DNA of 64,000 nt, taken from NCBI GenBank assembly GCA_028867035.1, contig JAGWHB010000001.1:310001-374000 (forward strand), given 5' to 3'. Shown one piece after another: positions 16,352-23,961 of this stretch. Within the stretch, counting starts at the first letter, position 1. Each line of letters begins with the position of its first letter. Source of the DNA: Nitrososphaerota archaeon. Lineage in GTDB: Archaea > Thermoproteota > Nitrososphaeria > Nitrososphaerales > Gagatemarchaeaceae. Under the pieces are notes generated by a model that was not told the DNA's origin, ran no database searches, and saw only the letters and a list, made by a program, of their open reading frames with translations. The position numbers were made by a program, and so were the translations under genes.

Positions 16352-16396
16352 CGGTTCGTTGCGCCTCCGCCGGGAATACCTCATCCTAGCGTTGGG
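16352..16396. repeat. Dispersed palindromic repeat, copy D
   Basis: A full-length copy almost identical to copy B through CTCATCCT, then ending AGCGTTGGG. On the minus strand this end reads ACCCAAC, which fits the RYYYAAC core of integron attC sites. Base pairing between the arms is weak. Followed after 47 bases by the HELVH protein gene. Confidence 0.75.
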
Positions 16397-16443
16397 TTAT
16401 ATTTAGAGGACGGACCAAGAAGCACCGACGGGGGTTATCAGCA

Positions 16444-16917
16444 TTGCACACCCGTGGACAGTCGTCTGCAGTCAGCATAAGATATGCGCGGAGGACCGTC
16501 AGCAAATCCATCCTCGAATACTGCAGAGTGATTGGCGTGGCCAAGCCCAAAGTGGTCTTTTCTGAAACGGCCTTCGCAGCCCATAAGGCGAAGATTCATC
16601 TCGAGGATTACAATGCGGTGCTAAGCGACATTCGCAACTCGAACTCTGGAAAGAACCGCGCGCTGACCTGCGACCGGTGCTGGAGTGTGATTCTGATGCG
16701 GCCCAAGACGCTGGGAATATTGGAAGACCCAACGCATACCGTCAAGCGGATAACCACGAAAGGAGAGAACATCCGGTTCCTCCTGCTTCACGAACTGGTT
16801 CATGTAAAACTGAAAGATTCGGATTTTAGGAAGACCGGGAGTTATCACACGCGGAGGATGCTGTTGGTCTTTAATCGTTGCGCGAATAAGTTGGGGGTTA
16901 CACCATACAGGGAGTGA
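16444..16917 (+). CDS. Putative zinc metallopeptidase (HELVH motif)
   Basis: A 157-residue soluble protein with LLLHELVHVKL, an HExxH metal-binding motif on a predicted helix, at about residues 114-124. A CDRC pair lies before it (residues ~76-79). Size and motif spacing resemble SprT/M48-like minimal gluzincins, but no third ligand is certain. The start is TTG 16444. It lies in the segment between repeat copies D and E with a methyltransferase and an acetyltransferase. Confidence 0.5.
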   Translation: MHTRGQSSAVSIRYARRTVSKSILEYCRVIGVAKPKVVFSETAFAAHKAKIHLEDYNAVLSDIRNSNSGKNRALTCDRCWSVILMRPKTLGILEDPTHTVKRITTKGENIRFLLLHELVHVKLKDSDFRKTGSYHTRRMLLVFNRCANKLGVTPYRE

Positions 16918-16927
16918 AGGATTAGCC

Positions 16928-17731
16928 CTATTCCTTCTTGATGACCGCCACGTATGCCGAGTCCTTGCCGTCGAAGAACTTCTCAGCCTTCCAACCGGTC
17001 CCACTGAGGATTCTCCTCATTTCCTCCTTGGACACGAGCAGGTAGCTGAACCAGCCTCCCACGTAGTCTCTGAATCTGATCCTAATCTTCAGCTGGCCCG
17101 GCATCCTCCCTCGCCGTTGATTGTACCTGTGATAGGCGAGGTGCACGGGGTCGTCCGTCCCGTAGGGATCCCTGCTTTCAGCGATAATCCGGGCCCTTGT
17201 GCTGGTAATCCTGTGAAGGGTTTTCAATAGCCTGCGAGCGCCCTCTCGACTCCCGAAGAGCCCGAAGTTGTTCCCATATAGGACCACCGTATCGAAGGAA
17301 GAAGGCTCGAATTCGCCAATGTCTGCGATTGACATGATTTTCGCCTTCTTTAGACCCCTCTTCCGGCAGACCTCGATTGCGAGAGGCGAGTTGTCAATCC
17401 CGACCACATCCAGACCCCTGGCTTGGAGGTATAGACTAACCCTCCCTGCCCCGCAGCCGATGTCGAGGATTCGGCCAGTTGCATAGCGCATCCCTTTCCT
17501 CTGGTGCTCGGGCCACTCCGGGTATTCGGAGAAGTAGTTCTTGGCGCCGCCGGAAGGGGCGAGAAACCCATCCTCCCTTTCTACAAACTCGTATGAGTTC
17601 TTCCCGAGGAAGTGAGCGAGGATTAACTGTCCATAGGCGTCTCTCTTCCTGTCCATCAATGGTGATACGCTGGCTACGAGGGTCTTTTCTCCGTTACGAC
17701 GAATCCAAGAGATCTGGTGCGGGATTCCCAT
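16928..17731 (-). CDS. Class I SAM-dependent methyltransferase
   Basis: About 267 residues. Motif I ILDIGCGAGRVSLYL, then VVGIDNSPLAIEVC and FDTVVLYGNNFGLFG define a SAM-binding fold. The substrate-side C-terminal half is unfamiliar. The longest frame starts at 17848, but that overlaps the divergent acetyltransferase gene; ATG 17731 (MGIPHQ) leaves a 33-base divergent gap and is preferred. Confidence 0.78.
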   Translation of the reverse strand: MGIPHQISWIRRNGEKTLVASVSPLMDRKRDAYGQLILAHFLGKNSYEFVEREDGFLAPSGGAKNYFSEYPEWPEHQRKGMRYATGRILDIGCGAGRVSLYLQARGLDVVGIDNSPLAIEVCRKRGLKKAKIMSIADIGEFEPSSFDTVVLYGNNFGLFGSREGARRLLKTLHRITSTRARIIAESRDPYGTDDPVHLAYHRYNQRRGRMPGQLKIRIRFRDYVGGWFSYLLVSKEEMRRILSGTGWKAEKFFDGKDSAYVAVIKKE

Positions 17732-17764
17732 CCTTAAATCGGCCAAGAGCAGCAATTCTGCAGC

Positions 17765-18277
17765 GTGTATTACGCCAAGGATGGAAGGAAAATAGTCATA
17801 CGAAGGGTCGCGCGGAAAGACCTCGGTTCGATGGCGAATCATTGGCAATCGCTAGCTGACGAGCGGAGGTACATAGCCACCGAGCATGTGAGCCCCGAAC
17901 AGAAGGCAGTGTGGGAACGGTCCCTGAGCGACCCGAACATGCTGTGGGTGAGGGCCGATATCGGCGGGAGGCTTGTGGGATCTCTATCGCTCGGACGTTA
18001 TGGCAACCTGAAGAAGACGAGGCACATCAGGAACCTCGGCATGGGTGTCGTGAAGGAGTTCAGGGAAATGGGCGTCGGGAGCGCGCTTATGGATTACGCG
18101 ATCAAGTGGGCAGATAGCAAGGAGCTGAAGAAGGTCGTCCTGAGCGTCTTCTCAACCAACAATGCCGCCATCGAGCTCTACGAAAAATTCGGTTTCGTTC
18201 GTGAAGGCGTGAGGAGAAAGCAGTTCCTGATTGACGGCAAGTTTGTCGATGAAGTGATGATGGGCCGTTTGTTGTAG
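17765..18277 (+). CDS. GNAT-family N-acetyltransferase
   Basis: A 170-residue GNAT enzyme. The acetyl-CoA loop is in GVVKEFREMGVGSALMDYA (Q/R-x-x-G-x-G/A type), followed by the beta-5 and helix-4 segment VFSTNNAAIELYEKFGF, typical of RimL/SpeG-like acetyltransferases. The acceptor is unknown. The start is GTG 17765. Repeat copy E begins 16 bases after its stop. Confidence 0.85.
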   Translation: MYYAKDGRKIVIRRVARKDLGSMANHWQSLADERRYIATEHVSPEQKAVWERSLSDPNMLWVRADIGGRLVGSLSLGRYGNLKKTRHIRNLGMGVVKEFREMGVGSALMDYAIKWADSKELKKVVLSVFSTNNAAIELYEKFGFVREGVRRKQFLIDGKFVDEVMMGRLL

Positions 18278-18293
18278 CCGGTAGCCGTGCATA

Positions 18294-18340
18294 GGGTTCA
18301 TCGCGCCTCCGCCGGGAGTACCTCATCCATGCGTTGAACC
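18294..18340. repeat. Dispersed palindromic repeat, copy E
   Basis: A full-length copy. GGTTCATCGC (18295-18304) pairs with GCGTTGAACC (18331-18340) with one mismatch. The pairing arms differ in sequence from those of copy B, but pairing is kept, which suggests that the fold is selected. The right arm touches the stop codon of the next minus-strand gene. The arm contains GTTGAAC, which fits the attC core GTTRRRY. Confidence 0.8.
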
Positions 18341-18819
18341 TAGTAGACTAGTGGAATGAGCCTCTTGGTTCTCTGAACATAGGCAGTGTATTCGTCCCCG
18401 AATCGGAATGCCATGGCCCTCTCCTCCACTCTGATTCGCTTCAGCAAGAGCGGGATAGTTGGCAGGGCGATCAGCGCTCCATAGAGGCTCACCCAGGCGA
18501 TTGGAGCTGAGAAGAACACCAGGATTAGCCCAAGGTATACCGGGTGACGGATGTACCGATATGGCCCTGCCTGAATCAATTTCTGCTCCTCGGTGGTCTT
18601 GACCCGGAGAGAGTATTGCCTTCCCAAAGCCCTGACCGCGGATAACTCAACCGCGACCCCCATCAAGAAGATGGCCACTCCGATGGGATCGAGCCCGAGC
18701 AACGGTCGCTTTTGGATTGTGAAGTAATCGAACAGGCTCACCAGTATTCCAGCTGCCCCAAGGGAGTCCACCGCGACTACAGTGCCAATGTCTTGGCTTC
18801 CAGGCGCGGATTCTTTCAA
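18340..18819 (-). CDS. Isoprenylcysteine/phospholipid methyltransferase-like membrane protein
   Basis: A 159-residue membrane protein with about four hydrophobic segments. The C-terminal signature AGPYRYIRHPVYLG followed by EERAMAFRFGDEYTAY is that of ICMT/PEMT-type methyltransferases, where the RHP-Y and E-E pairs bind SAM in the membrane. The natural substrate in archaea is unknown; a lipid is plausible. The start is TTG 18819. Flanked by repeat copies E and F. Confidence 0.75.
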   Translation of the reverse strand: MKESAPGSQDIGTVVAVDSLGAAGILVSLFDYFTIQKRPLLGLDPIGVAIFLMGVAVELSAVRALGRQYSLRVKTTEEQKLIQAGPYRYIRHPVYLGLILVFFSAPIAWVSLYGALIALPTIPLLLKRIRVEERAMAFRFGDEYTAYVQRTKRLIPLVY

Positions 18820-18896
18820 ACTTGGCTTGGAGGTTCAAGGCGTCTCTTAAAGGATGCAACAAGAGGGGCGATCCATCTCCATGAGACGAGGGAGAT

Positions 18897-18945
18897 TCGC
18901 GGTCGCAGGATTCGAACCCAGATTAACAGCTCGGGAAGTCGTTGT
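18897..18945 (-). other. tRNA-like fragment (T-arm remnant)
   Basis: On the minus strand the sequence contains CTGTTAATC then GGGTTCGAATCC and a GC-rich tail (TGCGACCGCG). GGGTTCGAATCC is the T-loop hallmark, and CTGTTAA could be an Asn-type anticodon loop. The T stem has two wobble pairs and one mismatch, the variable region is lacking, and no matching 5' acceptor half is present. It may be a decayed tRNA or a tRNA-derived integration scar. Confidence 0.3.
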
Positions 18946-18954
18946 AGCCATGCG

Positions 18955-18994
18955 TGGGGTTCACCCTGCCTCCGCCGGGAATACCCCGTCGTTC
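18955..18994. repeat. Dispersed repeat, copy F
   Basis: GGGGTTCACC ... GCCTCCGCCGGGAATACC matches the consensus with several changes and an eroded right arm. The preceding GTTGTAGCC ... TGC string is shared with the lead-in to copy E. It lies 23 bases beyond the stop of the minus-strand UbiA gene. Confidence 0.7.
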
Positions 18995-19017
18995 TAGTGC
19001 TCAGAGGCTGGCGCGCG

Positions 19018-20034
19018 TCAGACGTATACCGGGAGCAAGACGCCTAGGACCAGGCCGAAGACGTAGAGCGCTCCGAACCTCCTGTTGTGGCTGAAGACGA
19101 AGCCCAAGTACCATATGGGCCACATTAGAGCGTCGGCCGGACGCTCCTTAGGTCTCGGCTTGGATAGGATGCGGAAGAGCTGGCTCGCCCTGGGGAGTGC
19201 GAGAAGGGAGATTAGAGACCATATGGGAAGATACCTTGCCGCCACGAGGCCGACCACGGCAACATATGCAATGACGATTAACGCCTCGAGGGCCTTCTTG
19301 GTCGCAGCCTCTCCGAGGAGCACTGGCAGGGTCTTCACTCCGAGCGGAGTGTCGTAGTCAATCTTGTCTATGTGCTTCCCGAATAGGACGGTTGTTACGC
19401 TTACCGCGTAGGGCACCGAAGCGACTATGACCCAGAGCGGTAGCATGCCAGAGAGGACGAAGAACGTCCCTCCCACCATGAGCGGACCCCACACCACGAA
19501 GACCGTGGGCTCCCCGAGGCCGATTCGCTTCAGTGGGAGGGGCCCTCCTGCATAGGATGTCAGGAAGACCACGCCCAGGCCCGCGAGGACCAGTACCGGA
19601 GGCCCCCTCACCGCCACGAAATATGCTGTGATAGCCAGCATCAGAAAGAGGTGGCCAAGCCCAAGCGAGAAGAGCCCCCTGGGCGACATCATCCCTGAGA
19701 GGGTGGGATGGGGCATGTAGGCCGGCCTGAAGTAGTCCTGGCTGGTATCTATGCCGTGCTTGGCGTCCCAGTAGTCGTTGAATAGGTTGCTCGCAGCGTG
19801 CGCCGTGACGAGGCCGACGAGCGCCAGGGCGAAGGGGAGGAGGAAGCTCCAGGAGAAACCCGCGGAGATGAGATAGAGCAGCCCCCCTATGATTACCGAG
19901 TTGACTGTCATGACAAAGACAACCGAGCGGGTCGCGATCAGCCAGCGGCTGAGGACGTCAAGTTCGCCCACGGGAGTCGAGTGGACATCGTAGGTGCCGT
20001 TCAGAATCTTGTACCAGGTGCCAACCCTGCTCAA
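19018..20034 (-). CDS. UbiA-family prenyltransferase (MenA-like)
   Basis: A 338-residue membrane protein with about eight to nine hydrophobic segments. The two Asp-rich, Mg-diphosphate-binding motifs are NLFNDYWDAKHGID (~residue 85) and GKHIDKIDYDTPLG (~residue 220). The ND-x2-D spacing and the second motif fit the 1,4-dihydroxy-2-naphthoate prenyltransferase (MenA) branch, so quinone or lipid biosynthesis is likely. The start is ATG 20034. Flanked by repeat copies F and G. Confidence 0.85.
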   Translation of the reverse strand: MSRVGTWYKILNGTYDVHSTPVGELDVLSRWLIATRSVVFVMTVNSVIIGGLLYLISAGFSWSFLLPFALALVGLVTAHAASNLFNDYWDAKHGIDTSQDYFRPAYMPHPTLSGMMSPRGLFSLGLGHLFLMLAITAYFVAVRGPPVLVLAGLGVVFLTSYAGGPLPLKRIGLGEPTVFVVWGPLMVGGTFFVLSGMLPLWVIVASVPYAVSVTTVLFGKHIDKIDYDTPLGVKTLPVLLGEAATKKALEALIVIAYVAVVGLVAARYLPIWSLISLLALPRASQLFRILSKPRPKERPADALMWPIWYLGFVFSHNRRFGALYVFGLVLGVLLPVYV

Positions 20035-20120
20035 TTTGACTAGGTCGTCGACTGCCAGATGCTGCTACTTAAGTGGTGGAGCTTTTCACTTGAGCTTGGG
20101 CGACGACATCAGTTGAGGTG

Positions 20121-20148
20121 GTTAGGGTTCATTGCGCCTCTGCCAGAA
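20121..20148. repeat. Dispersed repeat, copy G (partial)
   Basis: GTTAGGGTTCATTGCGCCTC matches the left half; the right half is replaced by unrelated sequence rich in GATGATG. It is the last copy seen and lies between the UbiA gene and pcna. Confidence 0.6.
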
Positions 20149-20272
20149 GGATGATGATGGTTTGCGAACTGCTAGTCAGAGACCCTTAGGGATGGGGAAG
20201 CACCATGCCCCCTCGCGCTCTAGCCGTTTAGCTTCGCCAGAAGTACCTGTGACGAAGGGCATATTCGCCCAA

Positions 20273-20284
20273 GGCTTATTATCC
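20273..20284 (+). promoter_or_regulatory. Probable TATA box for pcna
   Basis: GGCTTATTATCC lies about 35-46 bases before the pcna ATG, in the 284-base gap between the UbiA gene and pcna. Apart from this and repeat copy G, nothing else is recognised in the gap. Confidence 0.4.
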
Positions 20285-20318
20285 GATATCGAAGAGCCTG
20301 CACGAAGGCGGCACTCAT

Positions 20319-21071
20319 ATGTTCTTGGCTAAGACTGCGAGTTCCACTGAGTGGAAAGCGATTGCCTCGGCGGTGAAGACGCTGGTCGAGGAGGCGACTT
20401 TCGAAGCGAACGGTGAGGGTCTGACATTCAGGGCGATGGACCCGTCTCATGTCGCTTTGGTTGATTTGGCCCTCCCAAACTCAAGTTTTTCTTCTTTTGA
20501 GTGCGACAAACCGTACAAGTTTTCGTTGCGCGTGGAGGACTTGGTGAAACTCGTTGGAAGATCTGAAACGAAAGACAGCGTGCAAATCTCTTCGACCGAA
20601 GAAGATGCTATAGCCGTGAAGCTCTCAAATGGGTATACGCGCGAGTTCACGATTCATCTCATAGAGAGCACGGCAGCGTCGGCTCCTCTCCCCAAGCTCG
20701 AGTTCGATGCGAAGATCTCTCTCACGAAGACGATTCTTGAGGAGGTCCTAGGCGACATCGCTGTGGTATCGGACCAGGTCTCGATTCAGGCCACCAAGGA
20801 CAAGCTCACGTTCTCGGGCAAGTCAGATGTCGGGAAGGCCGAAATCAGCCTGGCGTCGAAAGATGCCGACGTTCTGGAGTTCAAGGTCGGAGCAGACAGC
20901 AAGGCGACGTACTCCATCGACTACGTAAATGGAATCCTCAAGGCTCTCGGAGGGGTGACCGACACTGTTGAGTTGGAATACAGCACCAAGAAGCCATTAA
21001 AATTGACGATGAAGTTGAACGACCAGGGCGCGAAGCTCTGGTATTTTCTTGCACCGCGCGTCCAAGATTAG
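20319..21071 (+). CDS. pcn: DNA polymerase sliding clamp (PCNA)
   Basis: A 250-residue PCNA, the ring-shaped clamp that tethers polymerases, ligase and nucleases to DNA. The pattern runs through VEEATFEANGEGLTFRAMDPSHVALVDL, the interdomain region with LPKLEFDAKI and the C-terminal AKLWYFLAPRVQD. Length is standard. The start is ATG 20319. The 3' 117 bases (20955-21071) are duplicated, in decayed form, at 22341-22459 beyond the homing endonuclease gene. The body of the gene is less GC-rich than most neighbours, so the gene or its 3' part may have been replaced. Confidence 0.95.
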   Translation: MFLAKTASSTEWKAIASAVKTLVEEATFEANGEGLTFRAMDPSHVALVDLALPNSSFSSFECDKPYKFSLRVEDLVKLVGRSETKDSVQISSTEEDAIAVKLSNGYTREFTIHLIESTAASAPLPKLEFDAKISLTKTILEEVLGDIAVVSDQVSIQATKDKLTFSGKSDVGKAEISLASKDADVLEFKVGADSKATYSIDYVNGILKALGGVTDTVELEYSTKKPLKLTMKLNDQGAKLWYFLAPRVQD

Positions 21072-21072
21072 C

Positions 21073-21082
21073 TATTTTTTTA
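21073..21082 (+). terminator. T-rich terminator after pcna
   Basis: A run of seven T bases (TATTTTTTTAT) follows directly after the pcna stop. T-runs without a hairpin terminate archaeal transcription. It is one of very few such tracts in this GC-rich window. Confidence 0.45.
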
Positions 21083-21099
21083 TCTAGAATCAAGGATAA

Positions 21100-22194
21100 T
21101 TACATGATTCCGGCGCCTTTGCCCTTCTCGTTCATCTTCTTCAGCGCCATATAGAGGTGGTCTATTCTATCGTAATATCCGGCAGGGATCACTTTGAGCC
21201 CCACAATTGGATTGTCTCTGACATATTGCAAGTACTCCAGCATGGTCTTTGCTTGTTCCTTCTTGATAATCAGGAAGGGTAGAATCTGCGGAAGAATGAC
21301 CCGCATCAATCCCGCGGAGCCATTGTAAATCCATTTCTTCTTCCAGCGTGGATTGCCTTCGCTGCGTCTGTCAGGGTAGACGCCTCCCTCTCCAATCATC
21401 ACCAAAATCTTGATCAGAAGGGCCTTGTTGCTGTTTGTAATTTCCAATGATGGTATGTAATAGAAGCCTCTTCGCGCCGCCGAGCATTTTCTCTTCGAAA
21501 GCATAATCGTTCCTTCGCCGTCAATTATCGCAGCAAGCCAGGCTCTTTCTGGCTCAGTGAGCGTCCTGCAGTTCTTGGCTCTATGCCCAGTCCCGCGCCC
21601 CTCCACCCATGCGGGAAGTGGCATCGAATCTCCATTATCCCTCAAGCCTCCCGAGCCTTTCTCGTTCAACTTCCTGATGACATGATAGAATGCGTCAACC
21701 TTCTCGTAGTGCCCTTCAGGAATGTCCATTGGGCCGTCAATCTGATTGGCGTCAGCAAAGGCGAGGTACTCCAGCATCTTTTCGGCGACCTTCCTTTTCA
21801 CAACCAGATACGGAAGGATTTGAGGGAGCAACTGCTTCAATACGGTAGTGTACCCCGTATACTGCCACTTGTCCTTCCAGTCTAGGCGCCTTTCCTTGTT
21901 CAGGGATGTGGAACCCTTCCCCAAGAGCTCCAGCACCCTCAGAAGAAACTGTGGGTTCGAGTTTGCGATTTCCAATCTCGCGCTGTAGTAGAACCCTCTT
22001 CTGTGATGAGCTGTTTTGGGCGTAATCTTCGTTATGAAGATTGATCCTTCTCCATCGATGACCCCCGCGAGCCATGCCTTTTCGACATCGGTAAGCGGTC
22101 GGACTCGGCCTGCAGCATTCTGCTCAGTCGTCTTTTCTGGCCCCACAAACTGAAGCAGTGTCGTCTGATAAGCCGCCAGGTCGTCCAGCGTCAT
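21100..22194 (-). CDS. LAGLIDADG homing endonuclease
   Basis: About 364 residues with two LAGLIDADG helices, WLAGVIDGEGSI and WLAAIIDGEGTI, each followed by a matching half-domain (RRGFYYSARLEIANSN versus RRGFYYIPSLEITNSN), so it can act as a monomer with one Asp/Glu per half-site. It is free-standing, not inside an intein. ATG 22194 is preferred because it overlaps the stop of a small upstream frame (ATGA); the frame is open to 22242. It lies antisense between intact pcna and a duplicated pcna 3' fragment, so pcna is the likely target. Confidence 0.88.
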   Translation of the reverse strand: MTLDDLAAYQTTLLQFVGPEKTTEQNAAGRVRPLTDVEKAWLAGVIDGEGSIFITKITPKTAHHRRGFYYSARLEIANSNPQFLLRVLELLGKGSTSLNKERRLDWKDKWQYTGYTTVLKQLLPQILPYLVVKRKVAEKMLEYLAFADANQIDGPMDIPEGHYEKVDAFYHVIRKLNEKGSGGLRDNGDSMPLPAWVEGRGTGHRAKNCRTLTEPERAWLAAIIDGEGTIMLSKRKCSAARRGFYYIPSLEITNSNKALLIKILVMIGEGGVYPDRRSEGNPRWKKKWIYNGSAGLMRVILPQILPFLIIKKEQAKTMLEYLQYVRDNPIVGLKVIPAGYYDRIDHLYMALKKMNEKGKGAGIM

Positions 22195-22316
22195 GGGACA
22201 AGGCCTCTGATGAATGTGGCCAGCTCCTCCATCGTATAACACACCAGGTCCGCATGCTCCATCACGGGCCCCACGTACTCCTTCACCTGCTCACTCTCTG
22301 CCTGCCCCACTTCCAC
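22191..22316 (-). CDS. Small ORF coupled to the homing endonuclease
   Basis: A 41-residue frame starting at GTG 22316 (MEVGQAESEQVKEYV) with an acidic, amphipathic composition and ending in FIRGLVP. Its TGA overlaps the endonuclease ATG. Synthesis just ahead of the endonuclease suggests a leader or helper role, or that it is part of a longer ancestral endonuclease. No family recognised. Confidence 0.35.
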   Translation of the reverse strand: MEVGQAESEQVKEYVGPVMEHADLVCYTMEELATFIRGLVP

Positions 22317-22340
22317 CGGGGCTATTCACCTGACAGCAGG

Positions 22341-22459
22341 GTAATCGATACGGTCCAGGTCGAATTTTCGACCAAGAGGCCCATTTTCGCCTTGAAGTGA
22401 AGTTGAACGACCAGGGTGCGAAGCTCTGGTACTTCCTCGCTCCTCCCGTCCAAGATTAG
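22341..22459 (+). pseudogene. Second copy of the pcna 3' end (decayed fragment)
   Basis: Reads VIDTVQVEFSTKRP, then after a small indel KLNDQGAKLWYFLAPPVQD and TAG, closely matching the C-terminus of the intact clamp (residues 213-250). The last ~60 bases are nearly identical to pcna, differing mostly at third positions, while a frame change near 22398 and an absent 5' part make it non-functional. Differences at synonymous sites suggest that both copies were once functional coding sequence, as expected if one tail came from another strain or species. Confidence 0.85.
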
Positions 22460-22488
22460 GTCCGAATGCTGAACGGGCAGATCATGTC

Positions 22489-23040
22489 CTACCACAACTC
22501 GTGTGATTCTACTCGTTCCCAGTAGTCCAGCGGCCAGACGTGCAACCCATGCATCAGAATGAGCATCCCCGACACCCCGTAAAAGGCACCCACCAAAGCG
22601 AACAAACTGTCGTGGTATTGTTGAAGGACAAGCGAGGCCAGCACCAGTACGGCGAATATGAAAATGGATGCCCCAAATGCTGCAAATCCAATCCTCGAAA
22701 GCTTCGACTTCTTGACAATCTCGGGCCCGAGCAACGCGACACATGCCACAATCAATGGAGCCGCGAAAGTGAGCAGGACGCCGAATGTCGTCAGGTTGTA
22801 GACAGGCGCGGAGAAGTAGCCACCCGTGGGGCCAGCCCATCCACCCTCGAATGAGTAAGCCGCACCAGAATGGAAGAACCAGTATCCCAGTGACTCCAAG
22901 CCCGACGGGTCGGACAGGCATGTCGCAGCAGAGCTCTGGCAGGCGAACAACTCCGGATTGTACAGAATGGGAACGAAGAAGAAAACCAGCATCCCGAGAA
23001 GAACCGACGAGGTCCCAATCCTGATAGGTCGGGTGTTCAA
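22489..23040 (-). CDS. Four-helix membrane protein
   Basis: About 183 residues with four hydrophobic segments (around VLLGMLVFFFVPILY, LLTFAAPLIVACVALLG, FGASIFIFAVLVLASLV and LVGAFYGVSGMLILM). An external loop carries two Cys (CQSSAATC) that could form a disulphide. No family recognised. The frame is open to 23082, but TTG 23040 overlaps the TGA of the preceding gene (TTGA), a junction style used repeatedly in this window. Likely partner of the secreted protein upstream. Confidence 0.6.
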   Translation of the reverse strand: MNTRPIRIGTSSVLLGMLVFFFVPILYNPELFACQSSAATCLSDPSGLESLGYWFFHSGAAYSFEGGWAGPTGGYFSAPVYNLTTFGVLLTFAAPLIVACVALLGPEIVKKSKLSRIGFAAFGASIFIFAVLVLASLVLQQYHDSLFALVGAFYGVSGMLILMHGLHVWPLDYWERVESHELW

Positions 23041-23774
23041 GTCGGGGCCCACACAAAGTGTGCGACTTCCAGATCCCCCCATTCATCTCCGCCGACGATG
23101 GTAAACACCCCGGTTGAGTTTGAGAACTGTGCGGGCTTTAGAATCATCGTTTCATTCATGACCGCCCTCTGACCGTCATTGATACATGGATGATAGGTGC
23201 CGTTGATTGAGGCGCAGAAAGCCTGTATTTGGCTGGATGTCACCCATTGGGCTGCGTTGCTCTTGGGGGTGAAGACATAGTAGTTCTGTCCGTACCATGG
23301 AACGCTGAGAGGCGGGGCAGTGTTGTTTGCCGGCCTGACAAAGTAGAGGCACAGGTTTGTACCGTTGACGCCGGGAGGAAACTGTAGGTTGAACGGCTGA
23401 AGGGGCGCTCCCCCGGTAAAGTTGTTCCTATCGTAGTAACCACTGACCACTTCGATTCTGAACACATCGTTCTGTGCGCAGTTCCAGTGTCCAGGCCATT
23501 CCTCAGATTTGTTGGTCAAGCGCCAGTCCGATGACCCGGTTACATTGTTAGCCCTGTCAAGGGTGTTGAAGAGGTTCAGCGAAACAGCCAGACTGTTGCC
23601 CCGGGCCACCGTTGACGAGTTCAAAGACATCGTGAACTCAAGCCGCGTAACCGGGTTGAATTGGCCCGTGATAGTTGATCCTGCCGAATTGGGTCGATAG
23701 GCGCTTGAGACGGCCATGGCTCCCCCCAAGGCTAACACCGTGACCACGAAGACAACCGTGATTTCGTCCTTCAA
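23037..23774 (-). CDS. Membrane-anchored extracellular protein
   Basis: A 245-residue protein with an N-terminal hydrophobic segment (VVFVVTVLALGGAMAV) and a long extracellular-type domain. The domain is rich in N-x-S/T sequons (NSS, NVT, NFT, NGT, NNT, NET, NST), consistent with N-glycosylation by AglB. No enzyme motif. The start is TTG 23774. The stop overlaps the start of the next membrane protein, so the two probably act together at the cell surface. Confidence 0.6.
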   Translation of the reverse strand: MKDEITVVFVVTVLALGGAMAVSSAYRPNSAGSTITGQFNPVTRLEFTMSLNSSTVARGNSLAVSLNLFNTLDRANNVTGSSDWRLTNKSEEWPGHWNCAQNDVFRIEVVSGYYDRNNFTGGAPLQPFNLQFPPGVNGTNLCLYFVRPANNTAPPLSVPWYGQNYYVFTPKSNAAQWVTSSQIQAFCASINGTYHPCINDGQRAVMNETMILKPAQFSNSTGVFTIVGGDEWGDLEVAHFVWAPT

Positions 23775-23961
23775 CGCACCTTGAAATTAGGGGGAGGCTA
23801 TTTACTACTAATGATGAGAACAGGCCTTGAGTCATCGTTAGGTCACAAGTGGAATTGAAACCAAGGGGAGACGAAGCGTCTTTCGTCAGGTGGAGGCCGA
23901 GAACGCGGGAGTCAGGCTTTTAAGCAGAGAATCGACGGCGGACAAAAGCCGGAGTGAAAGG

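Noticed and set aside
20149..20190. Possible C/D-box RNA (ATGATGA near repeat copy G)
   Set aside because: A C-box-like string is present, but no CTGA D box follows at a suitable distance.
22322..23086. 254-codon minus-strand alternative to the four-helix membrane protein
   Set aside because: It lacks the regular hydrophobic segments seen in the overlapping frame (22489-23040), and it crosses the pcna fragment.
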